Shown: piece after piece, positions 7,150-15,222 of the stretch
Layout of the letters: every line of letters begins with the position of its first letter
Position numbering within the stretch: the first letter of the stretch is position 1
DNA from: Limosilactobacillus oris
GTDB taxonomy: Bacteria > Bacillota > Bacilli > Lactobacillales > Lactobacillaceae
NCBI RefSeq assembly: GCF_025311495.1
Contig: NZ_CP104398.1
Location: 1,240,001-1,304,000, forward strand
Direction: 5' to 3'
DNA: 64,000 bases
Notes under the pieces: generated by a model
What the model was told of the DNA's origin: nothing
What the model saw: the letters and a program-made list of their open reading frames with translations, nothing else
Databases searched by the model: none
Program-made: the position numbers and the translations under genes

Positions 7150-8427
7150 TTACTTCAAATACTTAGCAGGGTCCGCTACAAAGTCAGCGACCTTAACGTC
7201 GACCGCATCCTTAGTCGCCGCGTTCTTCAGTTGGAATTGACCCTCACTGACTTCCCGGTCACCAAAGACGGCGAAGTACTTAGCGTTGCGGCGGAAGGCT
7301 TCCTTGATCTGCTTGCCGACCTTCACGCCACTGTAATCCTTGTCGGCAACAATTCCCTGTTGACGAACCTTGCTCAGAACCTCAAAGGCCAGGTTGTCAC
7401 CCTGGTCATCAGCGCTCGCCAGGAAGAGGTCGAGTTGGTCCTGTGGTGCGAAATCTGGGTTCTCCTGTTGTAGGAGGAGCATTAAGCGTTCAACCCCCAT
7501 TCCGAAACCAATTCCCCCTTCTTCAGGGCCGCCAAGCTGGGAAATCAAACCGTTGTAGCGACCACCGGCACAAACCGTTGTGTAGCCGCCACCAAAAACT
7601 GGTGAGTCGGACATAATTTCAAAGATGGTGTGGTTGTAGTAGTCTAAGCCCCGCACCATGTTGGTATCAATTTCGTAGTCAATGCCTAGTTCCTTGAGCA
7701 GCTTTTGGACCTGGTCAAAGTAGGTCTGTGATTCATCGTCCAGGTAGTCCAGAATCGACGGCGCGTCTGCGACTAATTTCTGGTCACCAGCATCTTTGCT
7801 ATCCAGGACCCGGAGCGGGTTCTTGTAAAGCCGTTCCTGCGAATCCGCACTCAGTTCATCATAGTGGGGCTTGAGGTAGTTAATCAGCGCTTCCCGGTAG
7901 TCTTGGCGGACCTGCTTGTCACCGAGCGTGTTGATAACCAGCTTGACGTTTGGCACCCCAAACTTCTTGAAGAGCGCCATCGCCATCGCAATGACTTCAA
8001 CGTCAATCTGTGGTGATTCGTTGTTTAGTGCTTCGACCCCAATCTGGTGGAATTCACGCTGCCGACCGGACTGCGGCCGTTCGTAACGGAACATTGGTCC
8101 CATGTAATAGACCTTGTACGGCTTCGGGTATTCCGGACCGTAGAGCTTGTTTTCCACGTAGGCCCGCACAACTCCGGCCGTTCCTTCTGGCCGCAGGGCA
8201 ATGTGCCGGTCACCCTTATCGTGAAAATCATACATTTCCTTTTCCACGATATCGGAGGTGTCTCCCACGTTCCGCGCGAAGACACGGTAATCTTCAAACA
8301 TCGGCGTCCGGATCCCCCGGTAGCCAAATTGGCGGAAGACTTCCCGGGCATTGGCTTCGACCTTTTCCCACAAGCCGGTAGTCCCTGGCAGCAGGTCCGC
8401 AGTTCCCTTTGGTTTTTGATAATCCAT
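7150..8427 (-). CDS. hisS: Histidyl-tRNA synthetase
   Basis: 425 aa, normal length. The class II core is readable: a motif 2 region around MFRYERPQSGRQREFHQIGVE split by the conserved Arg, the histidine motifs GLDYYNHTIFE and GGRYNGLISQLGG, motif 3 GIGFGMGVERL, then the anticodon-binding domain from about residue 330. It attaches histidine to tRNA-His in the cytoplasm. It lies alone between a terminator and a T-box leader, so it is controlled by the level of uncharged tRNA-His. aspS, which often follows hisS in Firmicutes, is not adjacent here. Confidence 0.97.
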   Translation of the reverse strand: MDYQKPKGTADLLPGTTGLWEKVEANAREVFRQFGYRGIRTPMFEDYRVFARNVGDTSDIVEKEMYDFHDKGDRHIALRPEGTAGVVRAYVENKLYGPEYPKPYKVYYMGPMFRYERPQSGRQREFHQIGVEALNNESPQIDVEVIAMAMALFKKFGVPNVKLVINTLGDKQVRQDYREALINYLKPHYDELSADSQERLYKNPLRVLDSKDAGDQKLVADAPSILDYLDDESQTYFDQVQKLLKELGIDYEIDTNMVRGLDYYNHTIFEIMSDSPVFGGGYTTVCAGGRYNGLISQLGGPEEGGIGFGMGVERLMLLLQQENPDFAPQDQLDLFLASADDQGDNLAFEVLSKVRQQGIVADKDYSGVKVGKQIKEAFRRNAKYFAVFGDREVSEGQFQLKNAATKDAVDVKVADFVADPAKYLK

Positions 8428-8452
8428 CGTTCAATTTCCCCTTTCATTAATA

Positions 8453-8690
8453 AAGCCCTCTAAGGCCATAGACCTTAGAGGGCGATTTTACTCACTGTCC
8501 CACCTCTATTTGCACCAGCCTCACAGCCAATGCCTCCAGAAGTTGTGCTAACTTCACGACGATAACGGGTCATCCGGAACCGGCTACTATTTTCCCCGGT
8601 TCAGCTCAGTAGAGGTGGCTTCACAACCACGGCTAGTTCTCAGCATTGCTAGTTCTCTGTCAAAATGTGGCTGCTTTTATTCTACTTCCA
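8453..8690 (-). promoter_or_regulatory. T-box leader of hisS
   Basis: Read on the minus strand, the conserved T-box AGGTGGGACAGTGAG lies at 8505-8491, followed by the terminator hairpin GCCCTCTAAGG / CCTTAGAGGGC (8483-8455). In stem I a GAAGC sequence, placed as in well-known T-boxes, is followed by CAC at 8617-8615, a histidine codon, matching the gene it precedes. Uncharged tRNA-His would favour the antiterminator. Confidence 0.85.
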
Positions 8691-8743
8691 GTGCTTTTCA
8701 GTTCACCAGTGATTTTACCATAAGTCGTCGCGTTTGGGTATCA

Positions 8744-9928
8744 CTATTTGCTGTCGTCGCTGAGCCGACGCAACCGTAACAGGTAGGCAAAGACCCCGCC
8801 GAGGGTGACCGTCATCAGCAGGAAGACAGAAATAAAGAGTTCTTGGTAGTTCCCGTGATCAATTACAAAACCGCCGTAAAGGGGCCCGATTGCCCGCCCA
8901 ATCGACATCATGATGTTGAGCAGTCCCTGGTAGTGCCCAGCCTCGTTCACCGTTGTCAACTGGGCAATCCAAGCCGGCAGCCCCGCAAAACTGGCCATTT
9001 CGCCAATCGTCAAGAGAACAAAATCAAGCACGAAGGCCCACAGGTTCCGAGCAAAGATCAAGAGGAGGAAGGAACTGGCAAAAATCAGAATACCGACCAT
9101 AATCTGGCTGGATAAACGAACATAGGGGCTGAGCTTGTTCACCAATGGCTGGCCAACGATAATCAGCACCCCGTTAAGCGTCCACAGGAGGCTGTACGCG
9201 TAAAAGGGAATTCCCATATTCGTCATGTGCACAGCCATTACGCTCTCCCAGAGTGAGTAGCTGAGGTGGATCGTTACGAAGTTTAGGAGGATCAGCCAAA
9301 TTAACACGAGGGCTTGCTGGTGACTCCTAGAGGCCAACTTCTCCCGGGACCGTGGTGTTTTCGGCGGTAACGGGACCCGGACTTTGAGGGCAAACACGAC
9401 CACCAGGGCCAGCAGGAAGTAAAAGACGGTGGCAACCGTAAAGACCAGCACGACGCTGACTGGCAGGAGAACCCCCACCGCCAACGTGCCAATTACGACC
9501 CCGACATTGAAGGCCATGTAAATATAGTTAAAGACGTAGCGCGAACTGTGATCACTGACCAGGGAGCCGTATGAATTAACGATGGTCATGTTAATACCAT
9601 CCCCCAGGCTGTTCAGCATCATCAGGACCGCGAACCACGGCCAGCCGTGCGCAAAGATCAGGGTAAAGATCGCCACCGTTGAGATTGTTACCCCTAAGAC
9701 CGCCGTCTGGTACTGGTCCCAGTGGTCAAACAACCACCCACCCAGGTAGTTGCCGACCATCATGCAGATTGACATCAAAAGCATTACTACCCCTGCCGTC
9801 GTCAGACTTTCGTGGAGGTAGTTGTGCATATACATCGTTGTCAACGGCCACAAAAAAGCAGCCCCAGTGTTGTTAAGCAAACTTGCGAGGGCTACCCATT
9901 TTAACTTAACCTGCCTCTGCTTTGTCAT
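8744..9928 (-). CDS. MFS drug/multidrug-type exporter
   Basis: 394 aa with about 12 hydrophobic segments. The loop between helices 2 and 3 reads GNYLGGWLFDHWDQYQT, the MFS signature, and a basic central loop (PPKTPRSREK) separates the two six-helix halves. It should act as a proton-coupled exporter in the membrane; substrate unknown. A GGAGG site overlaps the end of the upstream gene, so the two are probably co-transcribed. Confidence 0.85.
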   Translation of the reverse strand: MTKQRQVKLKWVALASLLNNTGAAFLWPLTTMYMHNYLHESLTTAGVVMLLMSICMMVGNYLGGWLFDHWDQYQTAVLGVTISTVAIFTLIFAHGWPWFAVLMMLNSLGDGINMTIVNSYGSLVSDHSSRYVFNYIYMAFNVGVVIGTLAVGVLLPVSVVLVFTVATVFYFLLALVVVFALKVRVPLPPKTPRSREKLASRSHQQALVLIWLILLNFVTIHLSYSLWESVMAVHMTNMGIPFYAYSLLWTLNGVLIIVGQPLVNKLSPYVRLSSQIMVGILIFASSFLLLIFARNLWAFVLDFVLLTIGEMASFAGLPAWIAQLTTVNEAGHYQGLLNIMMSIGRAIGPLYGGFVIDHGNYQELFISVFLLMTVTLGGVFAYLLRLRRLSDDSK

Positions 9929-9950
9929 TTTTGATCTCAGCTTGACCTCC

Positions 9951-10571
9951 TTAGCGTTCGTGAACCATTTCTGATGACGGTACCCGAATCAGGGTATACG
10001 TTGCGGCATCACGGTTGGCACGCAACCCCAGGCCGTTAATAACGGTATTCTGGTAGCGAACCGTCATTGTCGCAGCAAAAGCGTGCCCGCTTTCATGGTC
10101 CATCTTCTTCAATTTCGCCTTGTTCCACGGCAGGGTACTAGCATCTAGCGTCACTAACCGTTGTCCATCAGAGACCGAGCCGAAGCGGGAATTAGTCGTA
10201 TAACGATTTCCCTTCGCCCAGTAAGTATACGAAACGACCGGATGCTGGCCATTCTTACTGCGGGAAGCGAGCACGTAGTAGTAGTCATTTCCCTGGTTGT
10301 GCAACTGCAGGTTGGCATACTGCATTGAAATCCTCGTTTCCTGCCGGTCGTTAATGGCAACCTGGCGGAAGAAGGTCAGGTGCAGCATCGTCCCAAGCCA
10401 AGCGAGGGCGATTACCACCAGGACGACGTACCGCCAAAACAGCTTCGGTGCAAACGCCTTTTTCGTTTTTGCAATCAACATCAGTTGTTGGACGCGAATA
10501 TAGTGAATTACCCAGCAGAAAAAGGCAACTGCCAGGATCCACGACAGCCATCCCAACCAATTCCAAGTCAT
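9951..10571 (-). CDS. Two-helix membrane protein, LVIS_2131-like
   Basis: 206 aa. Two N-terminal membrane helices (about residues 8-26 and 46-66) precede an extracytoplasmic domain of about 135 residues with repeated YYYV/VSYTYW strands. It resembles the uncharacterised lactobacillus family named LVIS_2131; I am fairly but not fully sure. The gene ends 22 bases before the MFS gene start and probably shares its transcript. Function unknown. Confidence 0.65.
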   Translation of the reverse strand: MTWNWLGWLSWILAVAFFCWVIHYIRVQQLMLIAKTKKAFAPKLFWRYVVLVVIALAWLGTMLHLTFFRQVAINDRQETRISMQYANLQLHNQGNDYYYVLASRSKNGQHPVVSYTYWAKGNRYTTNSRFGSVSDGQRLVTLDASTLPWNKAKLKKMDHESGHAFAATMTVRYQNTVINGLGLRANRDAATYTLIRVPSSEMVHER

Positions 10572-10807
10572 ATCTACAACTCTCCATTCTATTTGCCAAG
10601 GTTATACCTTGATTATCACATAAATACTGCTCCATGTCCCGCTTATTGCCGCCGATTTTCTTAAATAAATTGGTGTTTCTTTTTGGCAACTCTCTAAACT
10701 GTGCTAAACTTAAAAATGGTATTTAACCAGTTTGTCTCACCAGTGGACGAATTAGTGAAAACGAATTTTAATTGACGACCTGGTCAAATAAGGAGGAAAA
10801 TGATTTC

Positions 10808-10993
10808 ATGGATAATTTGAGTGAGTTGGCGCAAGAATTAATCAAATTTGAGCATGATAACGACTTAAACGATAATGAGGTTGCCTTCGGGAGCCATTTG
10901 TCAGTCGAACGAATTCATGACATTAAGTCATCAAATTCCGCAGCGACCTCTGAAGAAGCCGAATTGCTCCAACGGTTTATGCAAAGTAAATAA
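10808..10993 (+). CDS. Small conserved 61-aa protein (LBP_cg2779-like)
   Basis: Acidic, all-helical, with a helix-turn-helix-like pattern (DNEVAFGSHLSVERIHDIKS). The start ATG 10808 is chosen because AAGGAGG lies ten bases upstream; an earlier in-frame ATG at 10772 has no ribosome site. It resembles a short protein family found only in lactobacilli, of unknown function; it may bind DNA or a protein partner. It is monocistronic and ends in a strong terminator. Confidence 0.7.
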   Translation: MDNLSELAQELIKFEHDNDLNDNEVAFGSHLSVERIHDIKSSNSAATSEEAELLQRFMQSK

Positions 10994-11002
10994 GCAATAA
11001 TA

Positions 11003-11039
11003 AAAAAGGTGCGGGCCTACAATAGCTCGCACCTTTTTT
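11003..11039. terminator. Bidirectional terminator
   Basis: AAAAAAGGTGCGGGC pairs with GCTCGCACCTTTTTT around CTACAATA. It serves both the 61-aa gene and the convergent LacI-type regulator gene, whose stop codon is two bases away. Confidence 0.9.
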
Positions 11040-11040
11040 A

Positions 11041-11979
11041 TTACTGGCGGAAGGTAACTGGCAGGGTCGTCGACGGCACCTGGACGGTGGGCTGAGCGAC
11101 CCGCTGCAATAGCGTCTTAATCAGGGCCGTCGCAAGCTCTGGAATTGGCTGGACAACCGTTGGCAATTGGGGAGCCACTTTTTGAACCAGCTGCGAACCG
11201 TCGTAACCAGTAATGAAGAAGTCCCGCCCCATCCGGAGACCATGTGCACGGTAAACAGCGGCGATTTCGAGCGCTTGAATATCATTTGAGGCGACCACCC
11301 CATCATAAATTCCCGGGAAAGTAGTCGCAAAGTCAATGCTATCCAGTGCTAAGGGATCAAAACTCCGGTGCTCTTCCGTCAGCCGGTCAACGGCCCCCTG
11401 GAGCCGGTTCAGTGTCGGTGACGCGGAAGTGTCCTCGTCTACGATCACCGCGATGTGCCGGACAGCATGCTGGAGAAGGTAGTCAACCGCTAGTTTCCCG
11501 CCCCGGTAACTATCCGAAGCAACGATTGGAATATTATCTGCCAGGTAGCGGTCAAAAGAAACGATTGGCGCCGCAACCTGGTGGTATTCCTGAATATCCA
11601 GGTTGTGCGAACCGGAGATGATTCCATCAACCTGGTTAGCCATCAGCATACTCAAATACTCGTGTTCAATTTCAGGATTTTCCGCTGAAGAAGCAATAAT
11701 GGTCTTATAGCCCTGCTCAAACAGCTGCCGTTCCAACTCGTTTACCAGTTCAGCAAAGAAGGGGTTCGTTAGGTTAGGGAAAATCAAGCCAATGAACTTG
11801 GAGGGCTTGCCCTGCATTGCCCGGGCCAACGCGTTCGGCTGGTAATTCAGCTCCCGCATTGCCGCGTGGACCTTCTTGATGGTCTTGTCACTCAGCGAGC
11901 CGTAATTGTTAATGACCCGCGAGACCGTTGTTACTGACACTCCAGCTAATTTAGCAACATCCTTTAACTTTGCTACCAT
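11041..11979 (-). CDS. LacI/GalR-family transcriptional regulator
   Basis: 312 aa. The N-terminal HTH and hinge (KLKDVAKLAGVSVTTVSRVI, then a NALARAMQ hinge helix) are followed by a periplasmic-binding-like effector domain (GLIFPNLTNPFFAEL, ITGYDG). It resembles the ribose or sucrose regulators RbsR/ScrR, but no sugar gene adjoins it, so the effector and targets are unknown. The gene is alone between a terminator and the long upstream region shared with the LysM hydrolase. Confidence 0.88.
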   Translation of the reverse strand: MVAKLKDVAKLAGVSVTTVSRVINNYGSLSDKTIKKVHAAMRELNYQPNALARAMQGKPSKFIGLIFPNLTNPFFAELVNELERQLFEQGYKTIIASSAENPEIEHEYLSMLMANQVDGIISGSHNLDIQEYHQVAAPIVSFDRYLADNIPIVASDSYRGGKLAVDYLLQHAVRHIAVIVDEDTSASPTLNRLQGAVDRLTEEHRSFDPLALDSIDFATTFPGIYDGVVASNDIQALEIAAVYRAHGLRMGRDFFITGYDGSQLVQKVAPQLPTVVQPIPELATALIKTLLQRVAQPTVQVPSTTLPVTFRQ

Positions 11980-12363
11980 TCTTCTACCTCACATCATATC
12001 AGATCTTAAAAGCTCTTAATATTATATCCTAGTGTTCACCAAACAGAAATTGTTTCTCTCATTACGACCAAATTAACATATATTTTTCTAAGCATTTAAC
12101 AAAAATTGTCTGTCAGTTGATAAAGACGCATTAAATGGCCCCGCCGGTTAAGATTATTAACGACTTCGTGGTTGTCAAAATATAAATATACTTATTTTAC
12201 CTGCCGGATTCGATTGACGTTTCGCACCGAAAATGATAATTTTATAGATAGTGAAATCTTAATAACTTCTTAACTTTTTTATTTCAATTCTATAAAACGA
12301 GCAGGTGGTTCCAGCTTTTGGTTTGAACTATCGCGTTTTAAATGACAGGGGGAGCTAACGAAC
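11980..12363. promoter_or_regulatory. Long A+T-rich region between divergent LacI regulator and LysM hydrolase genes
   Basis: 384 bases without a gene. It holds the promoters of both neighbours. For the plus strand a TTGACG near 12217 and GATAAT/TATAGA near 12235-12250 give a plausible promoter with about 110 bases of untranslated leader ending in the AGGGGGAG ribosome site. No riboswitch fold was recognised. Confidence 0.45.
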
Positions 12364-14211
12364 ATGAAACAAGCAGAACTTAACAGTGCCACTCACTTTA
12401 AAATGTACAAGAGTGGCAGGAAGTGGGTTGTCGCCGGTTTAACCGCCGTTTCACTGCTGACCGCCACCGGAGCAATCGCTCACGCTGACGATAATGGTCA
12501 GGCAGCAACGCAGGCACCCGTGGCTAACGTCAACACCCAAAATACGACGACGGCCAACCAGCCTAACAACAATCAACCAGCTAACAATAACCAAAGTGCT
12601 AATACCCAGCAAGCTAACGACCAAGCAGCAACTACCAACACGCTGAATGTTCAGGCAGCTCCACAAGCGCAGGCGCTGACTGCTTCGGCTTACGCTGCAC
12701 AAGCAAATACTGTTCAGCAGCCACAAAACCAAACAACGGACGTTAGTTCCCTCCACTTTAGCAATAACGCTCGTTGCCAACAATTTATTCAAAATGTTGC
12801 TCCAGGGGCTATTAATGGTTGGAACAAGTACCAAGTGCTTCCTTCAGTTACGGTTGCTCAAGCCATCCTTGAAAGTGGCTGGGGCCAAGCTGCTCCTGGC
12901 AACAACCTCTTCGGTATCAAGGGTTCTTACAACGGGCAGTCCATCCGGCTTCAAACTCGTGAAGTCTACAACGGCCGAAGCGTTTATATTTACGACAACT
13001 TCCGCGCCTACCCTAGCCTGAGCGAATCCGTTGAAGACCACGGACGCTTCCTGGCAGTCAACAGCCGGTATAACAACTTGCTTGGCGACACCAACTACAT
13101 TTCCGTAACCAACAAGCTGCACCTCGACGGTTACGCAACCGACCCTAATTACGCCTACTCTTTGCAGAACCTGATTCGGACTTACAATTTGACACAGCTC
13201 GATTCAGTGGCTTTCTCTGGCAAGGTCGTTGTCAACAAACAGCAGAATGACAACTCCTCGAGCAGTTTTAGCAACAACACTAACTACTACACTGTTCAAA
13301 GTGGGGACACCCTTTCCGGCATTGCTAATCAGTTCTCAACTACAGTTAACACCCTGGCGCACCTGAATGACATTCAAAACGTCAACCAGATTTACGTTGG
13401 GCAGCGGCTCCTGGTTCGGCAGGCAACCAGCCAACCGGCAACGCCAAGTCAACCCGCTGCTAACAACCAGCAAAGTAATAACGGTCAAAGCAGCTACACT
13501 GTCCAGAGCGGGGATACCCTCTCCGGCATCGCGGGTCAGTTTGGCATGAGCTATTCACAATTAGCCCAGATTAATAACATTACTAACCCTAACCGGATCT
13601 ATGTCGGCCAGGTCCTGCAATTACGGACGGCAACTGTTAACCATCAGACAACGGGGCCAACTAACACTAATACTAATGCTAACTCTGCGGCAGCATCATA
13701 CACCGTCCAAAGCGGGGACACCCTCTCCGGCATCGCAAGCCAGTTTGGCATGAGCTACTCACAATTGGCCCAGATTAATAACATTGCCAACCCTAACCGG
13801 ATCTACGTTGGGCAAGTCCTGCGGGTCGGCGGTACACAGGCCAGCTCAGTTAACACCGTTAGCCAACCGCAACGCAGCAATACTAGTGTTGCTGGATCCT
13901 ACACCGTTCAAAGTGGTGATACCCTTTCCGGGATTGCCAGCCGGCTCGGGGTTTCTTATGAGCAATTAGCCCAAAGCAACGGCATTGCTAACCCTAACCG
14001 GATCTACGTTGGACAGGTTCTGCGGGTCAACGGTCAAGCCACAAGCTACCAAGCTCCAGCAGCTGCATCCCACGGTGCTTACACCGTTCAAAGCGGGGAC
14101 TCCTTATCAGCGATCGCGGCGCAGCACGGTCTTGACTGGCGGGCACTCGCTCAACGGAATAATTTGCAGGCCCCATATACCATTTATGTCGGCCAACAGT
14201 TGAGCCTCTAA
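12364..14211 (+). CDS. Secreted N-acetylglucosaminidase with five LysM domains
   Basis: 615 aa. The N-terminus has the KxYKSGKxW-type signal ([19 protein letters not shown]) cleaved after AHA. A Q/N/T/A-rich low-complexity stretch (about 45-125) leads into a GH73-type glucosaminidase domain (about 133-285) with the catalytic-region [22 protein letters not shown] split at the first Glu. Five LysM repeats follow, starting near residues 308, 377, 445, 512 and 572, each opening [13 protein letters not shown] or similar, and the protein ends on the last. LysM modules bind peptidoglycan, so this is a cell-wall hydrolase that probably acts in daughter-cell separation. The LysM DNA repeats are nearly identical in places, so copy number could vary by recombination. 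Confidence 0.93.
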   Translation: MKQAELNSATHFKMYKSGRKWVVAGLTAVSLLTATGAIAHADDNGQAATQAPVANVNTQNTTTANQPNNNQPANNNQSANTQQANDQAATTNTLNVQAAPQAQALTASAYAAQANTVQQPQNQTTDVSSLHFSNNARCQQFIQNVAPGAINGWNKYQVLPSVTVAQAILESGWGQAAPGNNLFGIKGSYNGQSIRLQTREVYNGRSVYIYDNFRAYPSLSESVEDHGRFLAVNSRYNNLLGDTNYISVTNKLHLDGYATDPNYAYSLQNLIRTYNLTQLDSVAFSGKVVVNKQQNDNSSSSFSNNTNYYTVQSGDTLSGIANQFSTTVNTLAHLNDIQNVNQIYVGQRLLVRQATSQPATPSQPAANNQQSNNGQSSYTVQSGDTLSGIAGQFGMSYSQLAQINNITNPNRIYVGQVLQLRTATVNHQTTGPTNTNTNANSAAASYTVQSGDTLSGIASQFGMSYSQLAQINNIANPNRIYVGQVLRVGGTQASSVNTVSQPQRSNTSVAGSYTVQSGDTLSGIASRLGVSYEQLAQSNGIANPNRIYVGQVLRVNGQATSYQAPAAASHGAYTVQSGDSLSAIAAQHGLDWRALAQRNNLQAPYTIYVGQQLSL

Positions 14212-14226
14212 TTAAAAAAGTTACTA

Positions 14227-14271
14227 CCGAAAAAGCAAAGGGTTATTATTGACCCTTTGCTTTTTTCGGTT
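14227..14271 (+). terminator. Terminator of the LysM hydrolase gene
   Basis: CCGAAAAAGCAAAGGGT (14227-14243) pairs with ACCCTTTGCTTTTTTCGG, which itself carries the T run. Confidence 0.9.
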
Positions 14272-14338
14272 TAAATATTAAAATTATAGTAATAATAATT
14301 TTGATATTCCGTGGCAAGATACAAATGGGGGAAGTCCA

Positions 14339-14665
14339 ATGGTCAGTCAAACTTCTGGGGAACTAACAAATATTGAAAAAGCCAGCCAGCTCTTTAAAAT
14401 CCTGGGCAATCCAAAACGGTTGCGGCTAATTTACCTGTTGATCCAGCATTCAATGAGTGTCTCTGAAATCAGCGAACGACTTCACTGGGAGCAGTCTGGT
14501 GTTTCCCACCAGTTGCAGATCCTGCGCAAACTTCACCTGGTCCAGCAGCACCGGCACGGCAAGGTCATCATCTACCAGTTGGAAAATCCCCAACTAATGA
14601 CCCTGGTTGCCGATGTCTTGAGTCACGCTGACGAAATCATGAATAAACCGGCCACAGAAAAGTAA
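14339..14665 (+). CDS. ArsR/SmtB-family regulator
   Basis: 108 aa winged-helix protein; the recognition helix is WEQSGVSHQLQILRKLHLV and the wing HRHGKVIIYQL. In the zinc/cobalt sensors of this family (CzrA type) the last helix carries D-x-H...H-x-x-H/E; here the positions read N, Q, His and Glu (ENPQLM...SHADE), so two of the four metal ligands are missing, and there is no CxC site of the arsenic type. It may sense metal weakly, or something else. No transporter gene adjoins it. Confidence 0.8.
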   Translation: MVSQTSGELTNIEKASQLFKILGNPKRLRLIYLLIQHSMSVSEISERLHWEQSGVSHQLQILRKLHLVQQHRHGKVIIYQLENPQLMTLVADVLSHADEIMNKPATEK

Positions 14666-14667
14666 CT

Positions 14668-14714
14668 GAGCGGCAGGGAGGAAAACTAAATTTCTTCTCT
14701 GCCGCTCGGCTATT
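14668..14714 (+). terminator. Hairpin downstream of the ArsR-type gene
   Basis: GAGCGGCAG with GGAGGAAA pairs with TTTCTTCT and CTGCCGCTC. The stem is long but only a weak T run follows. Confidence 0.55.
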
Positions 14715-14846
14715 TTAAAGATATTAATGCTCCGCCAATTCAAACCCTGCTGGACCAGCGGTGTCAGACTGGCTTTGCGACGAACAATAAATAGCATGAA
14801 ATGGCCCAACAGCCACTCTGCCTTATTCCCTTGGCTTTGGGCCGTC

Positions 14847-15068
14847 TTAAATTAGTTTCAGCTGGAAGTCATCCGTACTTTGGATGTCCCTGACCTTTAC
14901 AGTTGCCCCATCCTGCAACTGACTTTGCTTCAACCAAAAGCTCGGGTGCTGGTGACTATAAAAACGAAACTGGTAATACGGTGCTGCTAGCTGCACTACT
15001 CCCTGGCTACCATCAGAACAGTGAATTGTTTGCGTCCGCTCATTGGCGTGAAGATAAACGGTCGTCAC
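14847..15068 (-). CDS. Hypothetical 73-aa protein
   Basis: Not recognised. It is a small beta-rich sequence (TTVYLHANERTQTIHC, then APYYQFRFYSHQHPSFWL). I chose GTG 15068 because GGAGGTGAT lies directly upstream; the ATG at 15083 is part of that ribosome site. A TATAAT box lies on the minus strand near 15090. These signals support a real, separately expressed gene. The 180 bases to its left hold only the preceding hairpin. Confidence 0.5.
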   Translation of the reverse strand: MTTVYLHANERTQTIHCSDGSQGVVQLAAPYYQFRFYSHQHPSFWLKQSQLQDGATVKVRDIQSTDDFQLKLI

Positions 15069-15222
15069 TGCTATCACCTCCATGCCACCATTATAACACC
15101 TGTTTTGGTATACCTAAAAATAAAGTGATACTAATTTAAATTATTAGTCAAATCCCCTAATAACGTCAAACAACCGCGGCTAAGTAGTCATCCTACCAAG
15201 CTACGGTTGTTTACTTCTTAAA

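Noticed and set aside
8047-8463. Open frames on the plus strand opposite hisS
   Set aside because: Antisense shadows of an unambiguous synthetase gene; no start signals.
12451-12834. Minus-strand frame opposite the LysM hydrolase N-terminus
   Set aside because: Antisense of the Gln/Asn/Thr-rich low-complexity region.
13285-14211. CRISPR-like regular repeats
   Set aside because: The regular repeats are in-frame LysM coding units with variable linkers, not short palindromic repeats with spacers.
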